DNA of 50,534 bases from Candidatus Saccharibacteria bacterium HGW-Saccharibacteria-1 (GTDB taxonomy: Bacteria > Patescibacteriota > Saccharimonadia > Saccharimonadales > Saccharimonadaceae). The stretch lies in assembly GCA_002839415.1 (NCBI GenBank), contig PGXZ01000009.1, forward strand, positions 1 to 50,534, read 5' to 3'. This document shows positions 18,937 to 26,312 of this stretch, in pieces. Made by a program: the position numbers and the translations under genes. The first letter of the stretch is position 1. Each line of letters starts with the position of its first letter. Under the pieces are notes generated by a model. It did no database searches. It was not told where the DNA came from and saw nothing but the letters and a program-made list of their open reading frames with translations.

Positions 18937-20607
18937 ATGATCGATATAGAAATTCCCATAGGGAAGAGATCTCTTAAGTATCGCTTGTTCGAAATGTTAC
19001 CGGCGGCGCTCAGCTACGGAGCGCTTATTTTGCTCGTGGTGTTGTCTTTAGTTAGCCCTGCGTTAGCTGCTGTTTATTTACTACTGGTTATTGTTACCTT
19101 GCTTGTAAAAGCCGTCGGCATTGCAATTCACACTATTCAAGGTAGAAATAGGCTCGAAGCCGCTCAAAAAGTTGACTGGAGTTCTAGGCTTGCGGACCTA
19201 GAAAACCCTAAAAAGTCATACAAGCGAGTTATTGGTCAAAGTGATTCGTCATTCGCATATTCTGCACATACTGAAAACCTTCGCTTAATTTCGGCAGATT
19301 CGAGCGCCTTTCCTAAGCCATCGCAAATATATAATGCGATTATATTGGCAACATACAATGAAAGTTACGAAATAATTGCGCCTACAATTCAATCGGTGTT
19401 AAATTGCACCTACGATTCGAAGCGGATCATTTTAAGTGTGGCTTATGAAGAGCGCGGTGGAGAATCGACTGAAAAAACCGTTAGGCGGCTCAAGAAGGAG
19501 TTTGGTGATAGATTCTATGCATTTAACTTGGTGAAACACCCAAATGATTTGCCAAACGAGGTTATCGGTAAGGGCGGTAACATAACACATGCAGGCCGTT
19601 TTTTGAAGGGTTGGTTAAAGCACGAGGGTATATTGTCAAAAGATGTTATAGTTACAACGCTTGATGCCGATAACAAGCCTCATGAAAAGTATTTTGATTA
19701 CTTGACTTACGAGTATATTGTTAATGAGGATCGCAAGCATTTGTCATACCAACCGATAGCTCTATTTATGAGTAACATCTGGGACGCGCCAGCTCCAATG
19801 AGGGTAATTGCAACCGGTAACTCATTTTGGAATATTATTAGTTCAATGCGTCCGCACACGTTACGCAATTTTGCATCACATTCACAGCCGATGGAAGCGC
19901 TCGAAGAGATGGATTTCTGGAGTACTCGTACGATCGTAGAAGACGGTCATCAATATTGGCGAAGTTATTTCTATTTCGGTGGTAATTATTCGGTTTTACC
20001 ACTTTATATTCCGATTTACCAAGATGCTGTTTTGTCTAATACATACATCAAGACATTAAAGGCTCAGTTTATTCAATTAAGGCGATGGGCTTATGGCGCT
20101 TCAGATGTACCGTATGTTGCAACTAGATTGTTTTCTAGTGATCGCAATGTGCCATTCGCGGGCGGCTTTGCAAGGTTGGTGAGGCTAATTGACGGGCACG
20201 TTACGCTAGCTAGCGTTTCGATTTTAAGTGCTTTTGGTGGCTGGGTGCCGTTATTTATAAACAGCGAAGCAGCTAGGAGTATTCCAGCGCACCAATTACC
20301 AGAGGTTGTCAGTGTACTCCAACAGATTGCTATGGTTGGTTTGTTTATCACAGTATTCTTATCGTTCAAGATGCTGCCGCCGCGTCCAGAGAGGTACAAA
20401 CAGCGTCGTACGGTACTAATGCTGTTACAGTGGGTCCTAATGCCCTTTACGGCCATTATTTACAGTGCTATCTCTGCGCTTAACTCTCAAGGGCGGCTAT
20501 TTTTAGGAAAATATCTAGACAAGTTTGACGTAACTGACAAGGCCACGCACGAATCAGTTGCCATGGCAAAACAGCTCTCAAAGAAAAAGCCGCCGAAAGC
20601 CGCTTAA
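18937..20607 (+). CDS. Processive family 2 glycosyltransferase (membrane)
   Basis: A 556-residue GT2 enzyme: two N-terminal transmembrane helices (about 20-65), a cytoplasmic GT-A domain starting with IILATYNESYEIIAPTIQSV (about residue 131), the metal-binding DAD in VTTLDADNK (about 242), the acceptor/catalytic ED in IVEDGHQYWR (about 335), the QxxRW-type QLRRWAYGA (about 383), then three or four C-terminal transmembrane helices. This is the plan of cellulose/hyaluronan-synthase-like enzymes that polymerise and export a glycan or glycolipid. The substrate cannot be told. Likely co-transcribed with the preceding small membrane protein. Confidence 0.85.
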   Translation: MIDIEIPIGKRSLKYRLFEMLPAALSYGALILLVVLSLVSPALAAVYLLLVIVTLLVKAVGIAIHTIQGRNRLEAAQKVDWSSRLADLENPKKSYKRVIGQSDSSFAYSAHTENLRLISADSSAFPKPSQIYNAIILATYNESYEIIAPTIQSVLNCTYDSKRIILSVAYEERGGESTEKTVRRLKKEFGDRFYAFNLVKHPNDLPNEVIGKGGNITHAGRFLKGWLKHEGILSKDVIVTTLDADNKPHEKYFDYLTYEYIVNEDRKHLSYQPIALFMSNIWDAPAPMRVIATGNSFWNIISSMRPHTLRNFASHSQPMEALEEMDFWSTRTIVEDGHQYWRSYFYFGGNYSVLPLYIPIYQDAVLSNTYIKTLKAQFIQLRRWAYGASDVPYVATRLFSSDRNVPFAGGFARLVRLIDGHVTLASVSILSAFGGWVPLFINSEAARSIPAHQLPEVVSVLQQIAMVGLFITVFLSFKMLPPRPERYKQRRTVLMLLQWVLMPFTAIIYSAISALNSQGRLFLGKYLDKFDVTDKATHESVAMAKQLSKKKPPKAA

Positions 20608-20659
20608 TTTTATCTGTCTGTCAGTCGTTATTATGGTCTAGATATATAGTCTAATATTA

Positions 20660-20690
20660 AAACTAGCACCAAATGCCTTGGTGCTAGTTT
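20660..20690. terminator. Bidirectional terminator
   Basis: AAACTAGCACC (20660-20670) and GGTGCTAGTTT (20680-20690) pair over 11 bases. It is placed to end both the GT2 transcript (+) and the 42-codon gene (-). U-tracts on both sides are short. Confidence 0.75.
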
Positions 20691-20715
20691 GTTATCTATT
20701 AAATAAAAGCTAAAT

Positions 20716-20844
20716 CTAGTTATGTGTGCGCGATTGGACGTCATTTTTAACTTGTCGCAAGGTCTTGTCGTATTCAAATCCAAGATTAAATCGCTCAAGT
20801 TGTGATGATTGTGCAATGCTTTGAATCTGTTGTTTCTGTTTCAT
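20716..20844 (-). CDS. Small polar protein, 42 residues, leaderless
   Basis: A short gene running from ATG (20844) to TAG (20716). The product begins MKQKQQIQSIAQSSQLERF and is hydrophilic, Gln-rich and probably helical, with no transmembrane segment and no family I know. Support comes from context: a near-consensus promoter ends 6 bases before the ATG, the frame is the only sensible content of this 436-base gap, and a terminator follows. The promoter position implies a leaderless mRNA. It might be a small regulator or a binding protein; the function is unknown. Confidence 0.6.
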   Translation of the reverse strand: MKQKQQIQSIAQSSQLERFNLGFEYDKTLRQVKNDVQSRTHN

Positions 20845-20850
20845 GCTTTA

Positions 20851-20879
20851 ATATTAGCATAAACACCATAATATGTCAA
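20851..20879 (-). promoter_or_regulatory. Strong promoter of the 42-residue protein
   Basis: On the minus strand, a perfect TTGACA (20879-20874), a 17-base spacer ending in TGC, and TAATAT (20856-20851). The start of transcription falls at or within a base or two of the ATG at 20844. Confidence 0.72.
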
Positions 20880-20990
20880 TGGAACATGCTTTTGGCTAAT
20901 ATACTATTTGTGATATATTGCGGTTTAAATATGCCGTCTAACCTAGGTGGAAAACTTATGTGGACTGTGGGTAAAAGAATGGTTGTTTGT

Positions 20991-20996
20991 TATAAT
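20991..20996 (+). promoter_or_regulatory. -10 box ahead of the short upstream ORF
   Basis: TATAAT ends 7 bases before the ATG of the 15-residue ORF at 21004 and 47 bases before the kinase/CYTH start at 21044. No clear -35 box is seen at 17 bases. Confidence 0.5.
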
Positions 20997-21003
20997 TCAA
21001 AAT

Positions 21004-21051
21004 ATGGAAATTAAGCTACTGGATTTAGTAAGGTGTAATTATTATGGGTAG
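21004..21051 (+). CDS. Upstream short ORF (15 residues)
   Basis: ATG at 21004 to TAG at 21049-21051 encodes MEIKLLDLVRCNYYG. The stop lies past the ATG of the kinase/CYTH gene (the two overlap by 8 bases, ATGGGTAG), and the AAGGTG ribosome-binding site for that gene lies inside the ORF. With the -10 box 7 bases before it, the ORF would be translated from the very 5' end of the mRNA and could couple or regulate the downstream gene. It is short enough that chance cannot be excluded. Confidence 0.4.
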   Translation: MEIKLLDLVRCNYYG

Positions 21052-22273
21052 ATCATCAATTTCTACTAAATATGCGGCTAGGGCAGAACGTGGTGATTTT
21101 ATCCCTGAATATAATCTTGAAGATGGCCTTGATAAACTAAGCCAGCTTATAAATATAGCTTTATCGCGACACGGCGGGGTAGTGCTGGTTAAAGTTGCTG
21201 GTGGTTCGGCTTCCGGCAAAACTAGCGCGGTGGCGGATAAAATAAAAAATACTTTTGGTGAATTGGCGGTTATTGTTTCGATGGATGATTATTATTTTGG
21301 TAGTAAATATTTAAAACAGGAGGCTAAAAAGGGTAATATTATCAACTGGGATCAGCCCGAGGCTTTAAATATTGAACTTCTAGGTGAACATTTAAACCTC
21401 TTAAGGAAGGGTGAGTCAATAAACAAACCTATCTACGGATTTAATATTGACCCAATGTCTAAGTTTGAAACAGTAAAACCACACAAGATAATTATTCTTG
21501 AGGGCTTGTTTGCTTTGAACGATAAATTGATTGACGATAAAGATATCAAAGCTTTCGTAGATGTAAGTGTCCATGGCAGGGTTTTGCGAAGGATACTTCG
21601 TGACGTCAATAGAACTGGCCAGGGTCCACATGAAATTTTGAAATATTTTTCTGACGTAGTCGAGCCAATGCATCAAAAGTATGTCCAAAGTACCAGAAAA
21701 AATGCCGATATAATTATTAAAAATGAATATGATCCAAATATTGAGTTTGTTGAGGTCGGAGCTAATGATGTTCAATTGAAATTTAAGCTAAAAAGCAACT
21801 CTAACGTTCTAGGCGGGTTAGCTGTTAAAAGTCTAGGGTCGGTAATCCAGCAAGATTATTATTGCAAACCCAAGGATAATAAGCCGGCTAGAGTGGATGA
21901 AATAGTAAGAGTCCGTGAAGAAAATGGACATGTTTGGATGACGTACAAAGGTCCGATTATTAAGTCAAAATATCAAAAGCGATTAAAGCTTGAATTTGAG
22001 ATCGACAGAGAAACGGCCGACTCCTTTCTAGTAATTTATGATAATCAAAAAGGTAAGTTAATTAAAAAGACACGACTATTTTACAACTTAGATGGCGTGC
22101 CTTTTGTAATAGATTCGGTTATCAAAGTCGAAAATGGGATTGAATCTAACTTAGGTTTTTTCGTTGAGATAAAATTGAATAATAACTATTCAAAACAAAA
22201 AGTAGGCGCCTTATTGAATAAATTAGGATTGAAAGATATATCGCCAATCAAACAATCTTATTCTGAAATGTAA
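21044..22273 (+). CDS. Uridine kinase-like P-loop domain fused to a CYTH domain
   Basis: The 409 residues form two domains. Residues about 40-230 are a uridine kinase/phosphoribulokinase-type P-loop NTPase: Walker A GGSASGKTS (about 53), MDDYYFG, NWDQPEALN and ILEGLFALND. Residues about 235-405 form a CYTH/triphosphate-tunnel domain: VDEIVRVREENGHVWMTYKG, KKTRLFYNLDGVPF and LGFFVEIKL. The CYTH entry signature ExExK is altered to QLKFK, so both metal-binding glutamates are missing. The same domain pair occurs in plant TTM1/TTM2. It may bind or process a nucleotide or polyphosphate; the substrate is unknown. Confidence 0.85.
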   Translation: MGRSSISTKYAARAERGDFIPEYNLEDGLDKLSQLINIALSRHGGVVLVKVAGGSASGKTSAVADKIKNTFGELAVIVSMDDYYFGSKYLKQEAKKGNIINWDQPEALNIELLGEHLNLLRKGESINKPIYGFNIDPMSKFETVKPHKIIILEGLFALNDKLIDDKDIKAFVDVSVHGRVLRRILRDVNRTGQGPHEILKYFSDVVEPMHQKYVQSTRKNADIIIKNEYDPNIEFVEVGANDVQLKFKLKSNSNVLGGLAVKSLGSVIQQDYYCKPKDNKPARVDEIVRVREENGHVWMTYKGPIIKSKYQKRLKLEFEIDRETADSFLVIYDNQKGKLIKKTRLFYNLDGVPFVIDSVIKVENGIESNLGFFVEIKLNNNYSKQKVGALLNKLGLKDISPIKQSYSEM

Positions 22274-22283
22274 TCAATAAAAA

Positions 22284-22303
22284 ATAAACCCTAATGGGTT
22301 TAT
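22284..22303. terminator. Terminator between the kinase/CYTH gene and tRNA-Val
   Basis: ATAAACCC and GGGTTTAT pair over 8 bases with loop TAAT. On the minus strand it is followed by TTTTTATTG, so it mainly ends the tRNA-Val transcript. On the plus strand the U-tract is poor. Confidence 0.7.
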
Positions 22304-22311
22304 CTGATTTC

Positions 22312-22388
22312 TGGTGGGCCCTGGAGGATTCGAACCTCCCACCTCTACAACGTCAATGTAGCGCTCTAGCCAAATGAGCTAAGGGCCC
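22312..22388 (-). tRNA. tRNA-Val (anticodon GAC)
   Basis: On the minus strand, GGGCCCT pairs with AGGGCCC. The anticodon stem CTACA/TGTAG holds loop TTGACGT, giving GAC, which reads GUC/GUU. The T arm is GGAGGTTCGAATCCTCC. The discriminator is A and CCA is encoded. Confidence 0.94.
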
Positions 22389-22474
22389 GTTACTACTTAG
22401 AATATCAAAATGAAGCCTAGGAAGCAAGAATGTGATATTATATTAAGTGAGCGATGATGTAATCTAACTAATTA

Positions 22475-22636
22475 TTGAGCTCCGCGGGTATAGTGATGTG
22501 CGAAACGTTGCTTTATAAGAGTCTGTACAACTAATGTGGTACAGAAAGTCCGGTGGAACCGCCCGTTATAAATGGGTCCGAGACATGCGATAAATAGATT
22601 TAATTATATTTTAAATTTAGACATCGCATGTTTTTA
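22475..22636 (+). promoter_or_regulatory. T-box-like tRNA-sensing leader of thrS
   Basis: In order: a hairpin at 22492-22512 (possible short stem I), a hairpin CTGTAC/GTACAG at 22523-22544 (stem III position), then a canonical antiterminator. Its A1 arms GTC-CGG (22548-22553) and CCG-A-GAC (22578-22584) flank the 7-base bulge TGGAACC (22554-22560) and the A2 helix GCCC/GGGT. The bulge matches the UGGNACC T-box motif, and N = A pairs with U73 of tRNA-Thr. A competing terminator, ACATGCGA (22583-22590) with TCGCATGT (22624-22631) and TTTTTATTT, overlaps the A1 3' arm. Uncharged tRNA-Thr should favour read-through. The specifier codon is uncertain; ACG at 22505 is the only Thr codon in the first hairpin. 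Confidence 0.78.
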
Positions 22637-22659
22637 TTTAATTTAAAAAAGGAGTGAAT

Positions 22660-24471
22660 ATGAACGAAGACAAACTACATATAATGCGACATAGCTTGGC
22701 CCATATTACCGCTGCAGCCGTTCAGCGTATTTGGCCTGATGCTAAATTCGGGGTTGGACCAGTTATTGACAATGGTTTTTATTACGATATCGACCTTGGT
22801 GAAAAGAAGATTTCTGAAGCTAATTTCGCAAAAATTGAAAAAGCTATTCGTGGAATTATTGAATATGGTGATGATTTTACAAAGATTGAAATGCCAATTG
22901 ACGAGGCTATTGCTTGGGCAAAAGATAACAATCAGCCATATAAAGAAGAATTATTGAATGATTTAAAACGTTCAGGCACTACAATCGCCAAGGACATTAG
23001 TGTCGATGAGCTGGGATTATCAACGGATGCTCAATCTGTAATCGAGAATGTAACTTTTTATAAAAACGGTAATTTTATGGACTTATGCCGTGGTCCGCAC
23101 ATTGCTAACACAAAAGAAGTTGGCGTCTTTAAATTGATGCGGATTGCCGGTGCGTATTGGCGCGGCAAAGAAACTAATCCTCAAATGCAACGTTTATACG
23201 GCGTAGCTTTTGAGACTCAGGTTGAGATGGACGCTTATCTTGAACGACTTGAACAGGCGAAATTGCGCGACCATCGTAAATTAGGCAAAGAACTTGACAT
23301 TTATACAACATCGCAGCTAGTTGGGTCTGGTTTGCCAATGTTTACGCCTCGCGGAACTGTTCTTCGCGAAGTATTATCTGGTTACTCTAACCAAATTAGA
23401 ATTGGATACGGTTTTGAAAAAGTTTGGACGCCTAATATAACAAAAACTGATCTTTATGAGAAATCTGGACATTGGGCGAAATTTGGCGATGAACTATTTT
23501 TGGTAGCTAGCCAAGAAACAGACGATAAAATGGCCCTAAAACCAATGAACTGTCCACATCACTCGCAAATTTATGCCAGTCGTCCACGCAGTTATCGCGA
23601 CTTGCCGGTTAGGTACCTAGAAACAACCACAGTTTATCGCGATGAAAAGACGGGTGAGCTAGGTGGACTGGATCGAGTTAGGGCAATCACCCAAGACGAC
23701 AGTCATGTATTTTGCCAACCCGAACAGGTCGAGCAAGAAATTAGTAATTTAATGGCAACCGCAAATGAGCTATATTCAACAATGGCGATGAAATTAAGAG
23801 TTCGTTTGTCTTATCGTGATGATAGTGATGGTTATTTAGGCGACATCTCATTATGGGAGTCAGCCCAAGCCCAATTAAAAGCAGCTGTAATCGCCAACAA
23901 GCTTGATTATTTTGAACAAGAGGGTGAAGCGGCATTTTACGGTCCTAAAATTGATTTCATGGCAACCGATGCGATTGGTCGTGAACATCAAGTTGCGACC
24001 GTTCAGCTAGATTTCGTGCAGCCAAGCCGTTTTGAACTTCAATATACCGATAATGAAGGCAATGCCCAAACGCCGGTCATGATTCACTGTGCGGTTCTTG
24101 GTTCAATCGAGCGATTTCTGAGTGTATTTATCGAACACACTGGCGGATGGTTTCCGTTTTGGACGGCTCCGGAGCAGGTTCGTATCTTGACTATCAACGA
24201 CACTATATCTGATTATGTAGATGAGGTTAAGAATATATTTAATAAAATTGTTTTAATGAAACCAATTAAATACAACGAACTTCGATTTACTGTCGATGAT
24301 CGTAACGAATCGCTTGGCAAAAAAATTCGCGAGGCTACTAGCTGGAAGATACCTGTTCAAATAATTGTAGGTCCAAAAGACAAAGAAGCTCGCGAGGTCA
24401 GTGTTCGTACGCAAACTGACGAGATAAAAGTAAAATTAGATGATTTGGCGGCGTATATCCAAAACCTATAA
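22660..24471 (+). CDS. thrS: Threonyl-tRNA synthetase
   Basis: It charges tRNA-Thr. The 603 residues begin directly in the N2 editing domain (HSLAH near residue 11, DLCRGPH near 143), so the N-terminal TGS domain of most bacterial ThrRS is missing. The class II core follows, with MNCPHHSQIY, YRDEKTGELGGLDRVRAITQDD and FYGPKIDF, then the anticodon-binding domain. AAGGAG at 22648-22653 fits the ATG at 22660; a GTG at 22654 overlaps that site and is less likely. The upstream leader looks like a T-box. The next two genes may be read with it. Confidence 0.96.
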   Translation: MNEDKLHIMRHSLAHITAAAVQRIWPDAKFGVGPVIDNGFYYDIDLGEKKISEANFAKIEKAIRGIIEYGDDFTKIEMPIDEAIAWAKDNNQPYKEELLNDLKRSGTTIAKDISVDELGLSTDAQSVIENVTFYKNGNFMDLCRGPHIANTKEVGVFKLMRIAGAYWRGKETNPQMQRLYGVAFETQVEMDAYLERLEQAKLRDHRKLGKELDIYTTSQLVGSGLPMFTPRGTVLREVLSGYSNQIRIGYGFEKVWTPNITKTDLYEKSGHWAKFGDELFLVASQETDDKMALKPMNCPHHSQIYASRPRSYRDLPVRYLETTTVYRDEKTGELGGLDRVRAITQDDSHVFCQPEQVEQEISNLMATANELYSTMAMKLRVRLSYRDDSDGYLGDISLWESAQAQLKAAVIANKLDYFEQEGEAAFYGPKIDFMATDAIGREHQVATVQLDFVQPSRFELQYTDNEGNAQTPVMIHCAVLGSIERFLSVFIEHTGGWFPFWTAPEQVRILTINDTISDYVDEVKNIFNKIVLMKPIKYNELRFTVDDRNESLGKKIREATSWKIPVQIIVGPKDKEAREVSVRTQTDEIKVKLDDLAAYIQNL

Positions 24472-24472
24472 T

Positions 24473-24784
24473 ATGCTAGATAAAAATTTTCGTGAAAAGG
24501 TTTACGCCATAATATTAAAGGTTCCTTATGGCAGGTTGATAACCTATGGTGATATTGCGGCCTTAGCAGGGAGTGCCTATGCTGCTAGAGTTGTTGGTGG
24601 AATTGCGCATAATGGCGATGATAGTCTACCCTGGCACAGATTAGTCAATCGTTTTGGCGGTTTAGCGTCGGGATTTCCTGGTGGAAGGGAAATTCAGGCT
24701 CAACTACTAATGGCAGAGGGTATTGTTTGTGTGGATTTTAAAGTCGATAAGTTTAAGGAGTTAAGATGGAGTCCGAATCTATAA
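24473..24784 (+). CDS. Alkyltransferase-like (ATL) DNA-binding protein
   Basis: A 103-residue protein with the fold of the MGMT/Ogt C-terminal domain: VPYGRLITYGDIAALAG, AARVVGGI and SLPWHRLVN. The active-site PCHR of O6-alkylguanine transferases reads PWHR, so the alkyl-accepting Cys is Trp. That is the hallmark of ATL proteins, which bind O6-alkylguanine and hand it to nucleotide excision repair. It starts 1 base after the thrS stop; a frame extending upstream into thrS is not used. Its end overlaps miaA by 19 bases. Confidence 0.9.
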   Translation: MLDKNFREKVYAIILKVPYGRLITYGDIAALAGSAYAARVVGGIAHNGDDSLPWHRLVNRFGGLASGFPGGREIQAQLLMAEGIVCVDFKVDKFKELRWSPNL

Positions 24785-25647
24785 GATTACCATTAGTTGT
24801 AATTACCGGCCCGACTGCTAGTGGCAAAACCTCACTAGCCATTAAACTGGCCAAGAAATTTGGTGGCGAGATTATTTGTGCTGATTCGCGAAGCGTGTAT
24901 AAAGGTATGGATATTGGTACTGCAAAACCAACTAAAGCCGAACAACTTGAAATACCTCATTGGGGACTAGATATGGTCAAGCCTGGTGAGTATTTTTCAG
25001 TGGCTGATTTCAAGGAATTTGCTTTAATGAAAATTTCTGAGATTAGGTCTCGCGGTTGTATTCCTTTTTTAGTTGGAGGTACAGGCCTCTATATCGATTC
25101 TATTATTTTTGATTATAATTTTGGCGGTAAAACTGACAATGATGAGCGTGAAAAGTTAGATAAAATGTCAATCGAGCAATTGTGGAATTATTGCAATAAT
25201 AACAACATTAGTATACCTGAGAATAAACACAATAAAAGGTATGTTATACGCAATATTGAGCGAAGAGGCCAGGCTTTGTTGAGGCGAGACTCGCCAATAG
25301 ATGATGCTATTGTTGTAGCAATATCAACAGATAGAGACGTTTTAAGAACTAGAATTGCACTTAGAATTGAACAATTATTTAACGATGGTGTTGTAAATGA
25401 AGCAAAAATGTTGGGCGAAATGTATGGCTGGGAGGGCGAGGCCTTTAAAGGTAATGCTTATCCCCCAATAAAAGCATATTTATCTGGCTTGATCACGTTT
25501 GAAGAAATGAGGGTCAAGATGATTACGTTAGATTGGCGTCTTGCGAAGCGTCAGTTAACTTGGCTTCGACGTAATAAATTTATTCACTGGGGATCTGTTG
25601 ATGACTTGGATTTGTACTTAAATGACTTGCTCGCAAAACAGAGCTAG
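24766..25647 (+). CDS. miaA: tRNA dimethylallyltransferase
   Basis: MiaA adds a dimethylallyl group to A37 of tRNAs reading UNN codons. The 293 residues include the P-loop GPTASGKTSLA (about residue 15), the substrate motif ICADSRSVYKGMDIGTAKP, FLVGGTGLYIDSI and the C-terminal KRQLTWLRRNKF, all family marks. The length is normal. It overlaps the ATL gene by 19 bases. Confidence 0.95.
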   Translation: MESESIRLPLVVITGPTASGKTSLAIKLAKKFGGEIICADSRSVYKGMDIGTAKPTKAEQLEIPHWGLDMVKPGEYFSVADFKEFALMKISEIRSRGCIPFLVGGTGLYIDSIIFDYNFGGKTDNDEREKLDKMSIEQLWNYCNNNNISIPENKHNKRYVIRNIERRGQALLRRDSPIDDAIVVAISTDRDVLRTRIALRIEQLFNDGVVNEAKMLGEMYGWEGEAFKGNAYPPIKAYLSGLITFEEMRVKMITLDWRLAKRQLTWLRRNKFIHWGSVDDLDLYLNDLLAKQS

Positions 25648-25690
25648 ACGTGTTATTATAGAACACGAAAGTTATTCGGGGTAAAACACA

Positions 25691-26311
25691 ATGATAGATG
25701 CATTATTTGGTTCAAAGACAAGGGTAAAGCTCCTGCATCTTTTTTTGAACAATCAGGGTAAGTCTTTTTATGTACGCGAAATTACCCGAAAGATTGATGA
25801 ACAAATAAATTCTGTTCGTCGCGAACTCTCGAATATGCTTGAGGTAGGTATAATCACTTGCGATAGTGCTGACAACAAGCTGTATTATCAAGTGAACCAA
25901 AGATATGAGTTCTTTTTACCGCTCAAGGCCATCTTTAGCGATACAGCGGACGATATCGTTCTTGCTGCGCATATATCCGAAAATGGCTTAGTGGGTGAAT
26001 ATGCTCATATTATGAATGACATAGCCGGTCTAAGGCTTGCAATATTTTCGGGTGTTTTAGTACGGGGCTCGACTACTTCGGTTGATGTAGTATTAGTTGG
26101 AAATATAACTCCCGCAAAAGTTAAAACCTTGATTAAAACTATCGAAAAGAACGAGGGTCGTGAAATAAATTACAGCATTTTGTCATACGATGACTTCCAT
26201 TACAGGTTGGGGATTCGGGATAGGTTTATCACCGAAATAATGAATGGAAAACATGAAGTTATCATCGACAAAGATAATGTGTTAAATAGTATAAAGGAGA
26301 ACGAGAAGTAA
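25691..26311 (+). CDS. Winged-helix regulator with nucleotidyltransferase-like domain
   Basis: A 206-residue protein. Residues 1-75 form a winged helix (TRVKLLHLFLNNQGKSFYVR, then EITRKIDEQINSVRRELSNM as the recognition region, and a wing ending LYYQVN). The rest resembles a minimal nucleotidyltransferase fold (VLVRGSTTSVDVVLVG with only one of the usual catalytic acids, then YSILSYDDFHYR). Such pairings occur in predicted regulators of CPR and archaea. Its target is unknown. It follows miaA after a 43-base gap with a possible -10 (TATTATA) and ends 1 base before the next gene. Confidence 0.7.
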   Translation: MIDALFGSKTRVKLLHLFLNNQGKSFYVREITRKIDEQINSVRRELSNMLEVGIITCDSADNKLYYQVNQRYEFFLPLKAIFSDTADDIVLAAHISENGLVGEYAHIMNDIAGLRLAIFSGVLVRGSTTSVDVVLVGNITPAKVKTLIKTIEKNEGREINYSILSYDDFHYRLGIRDRFITEIMNGKHEVIIDKDNVLNSIKENEK

Positions 26312-26312
26312 T

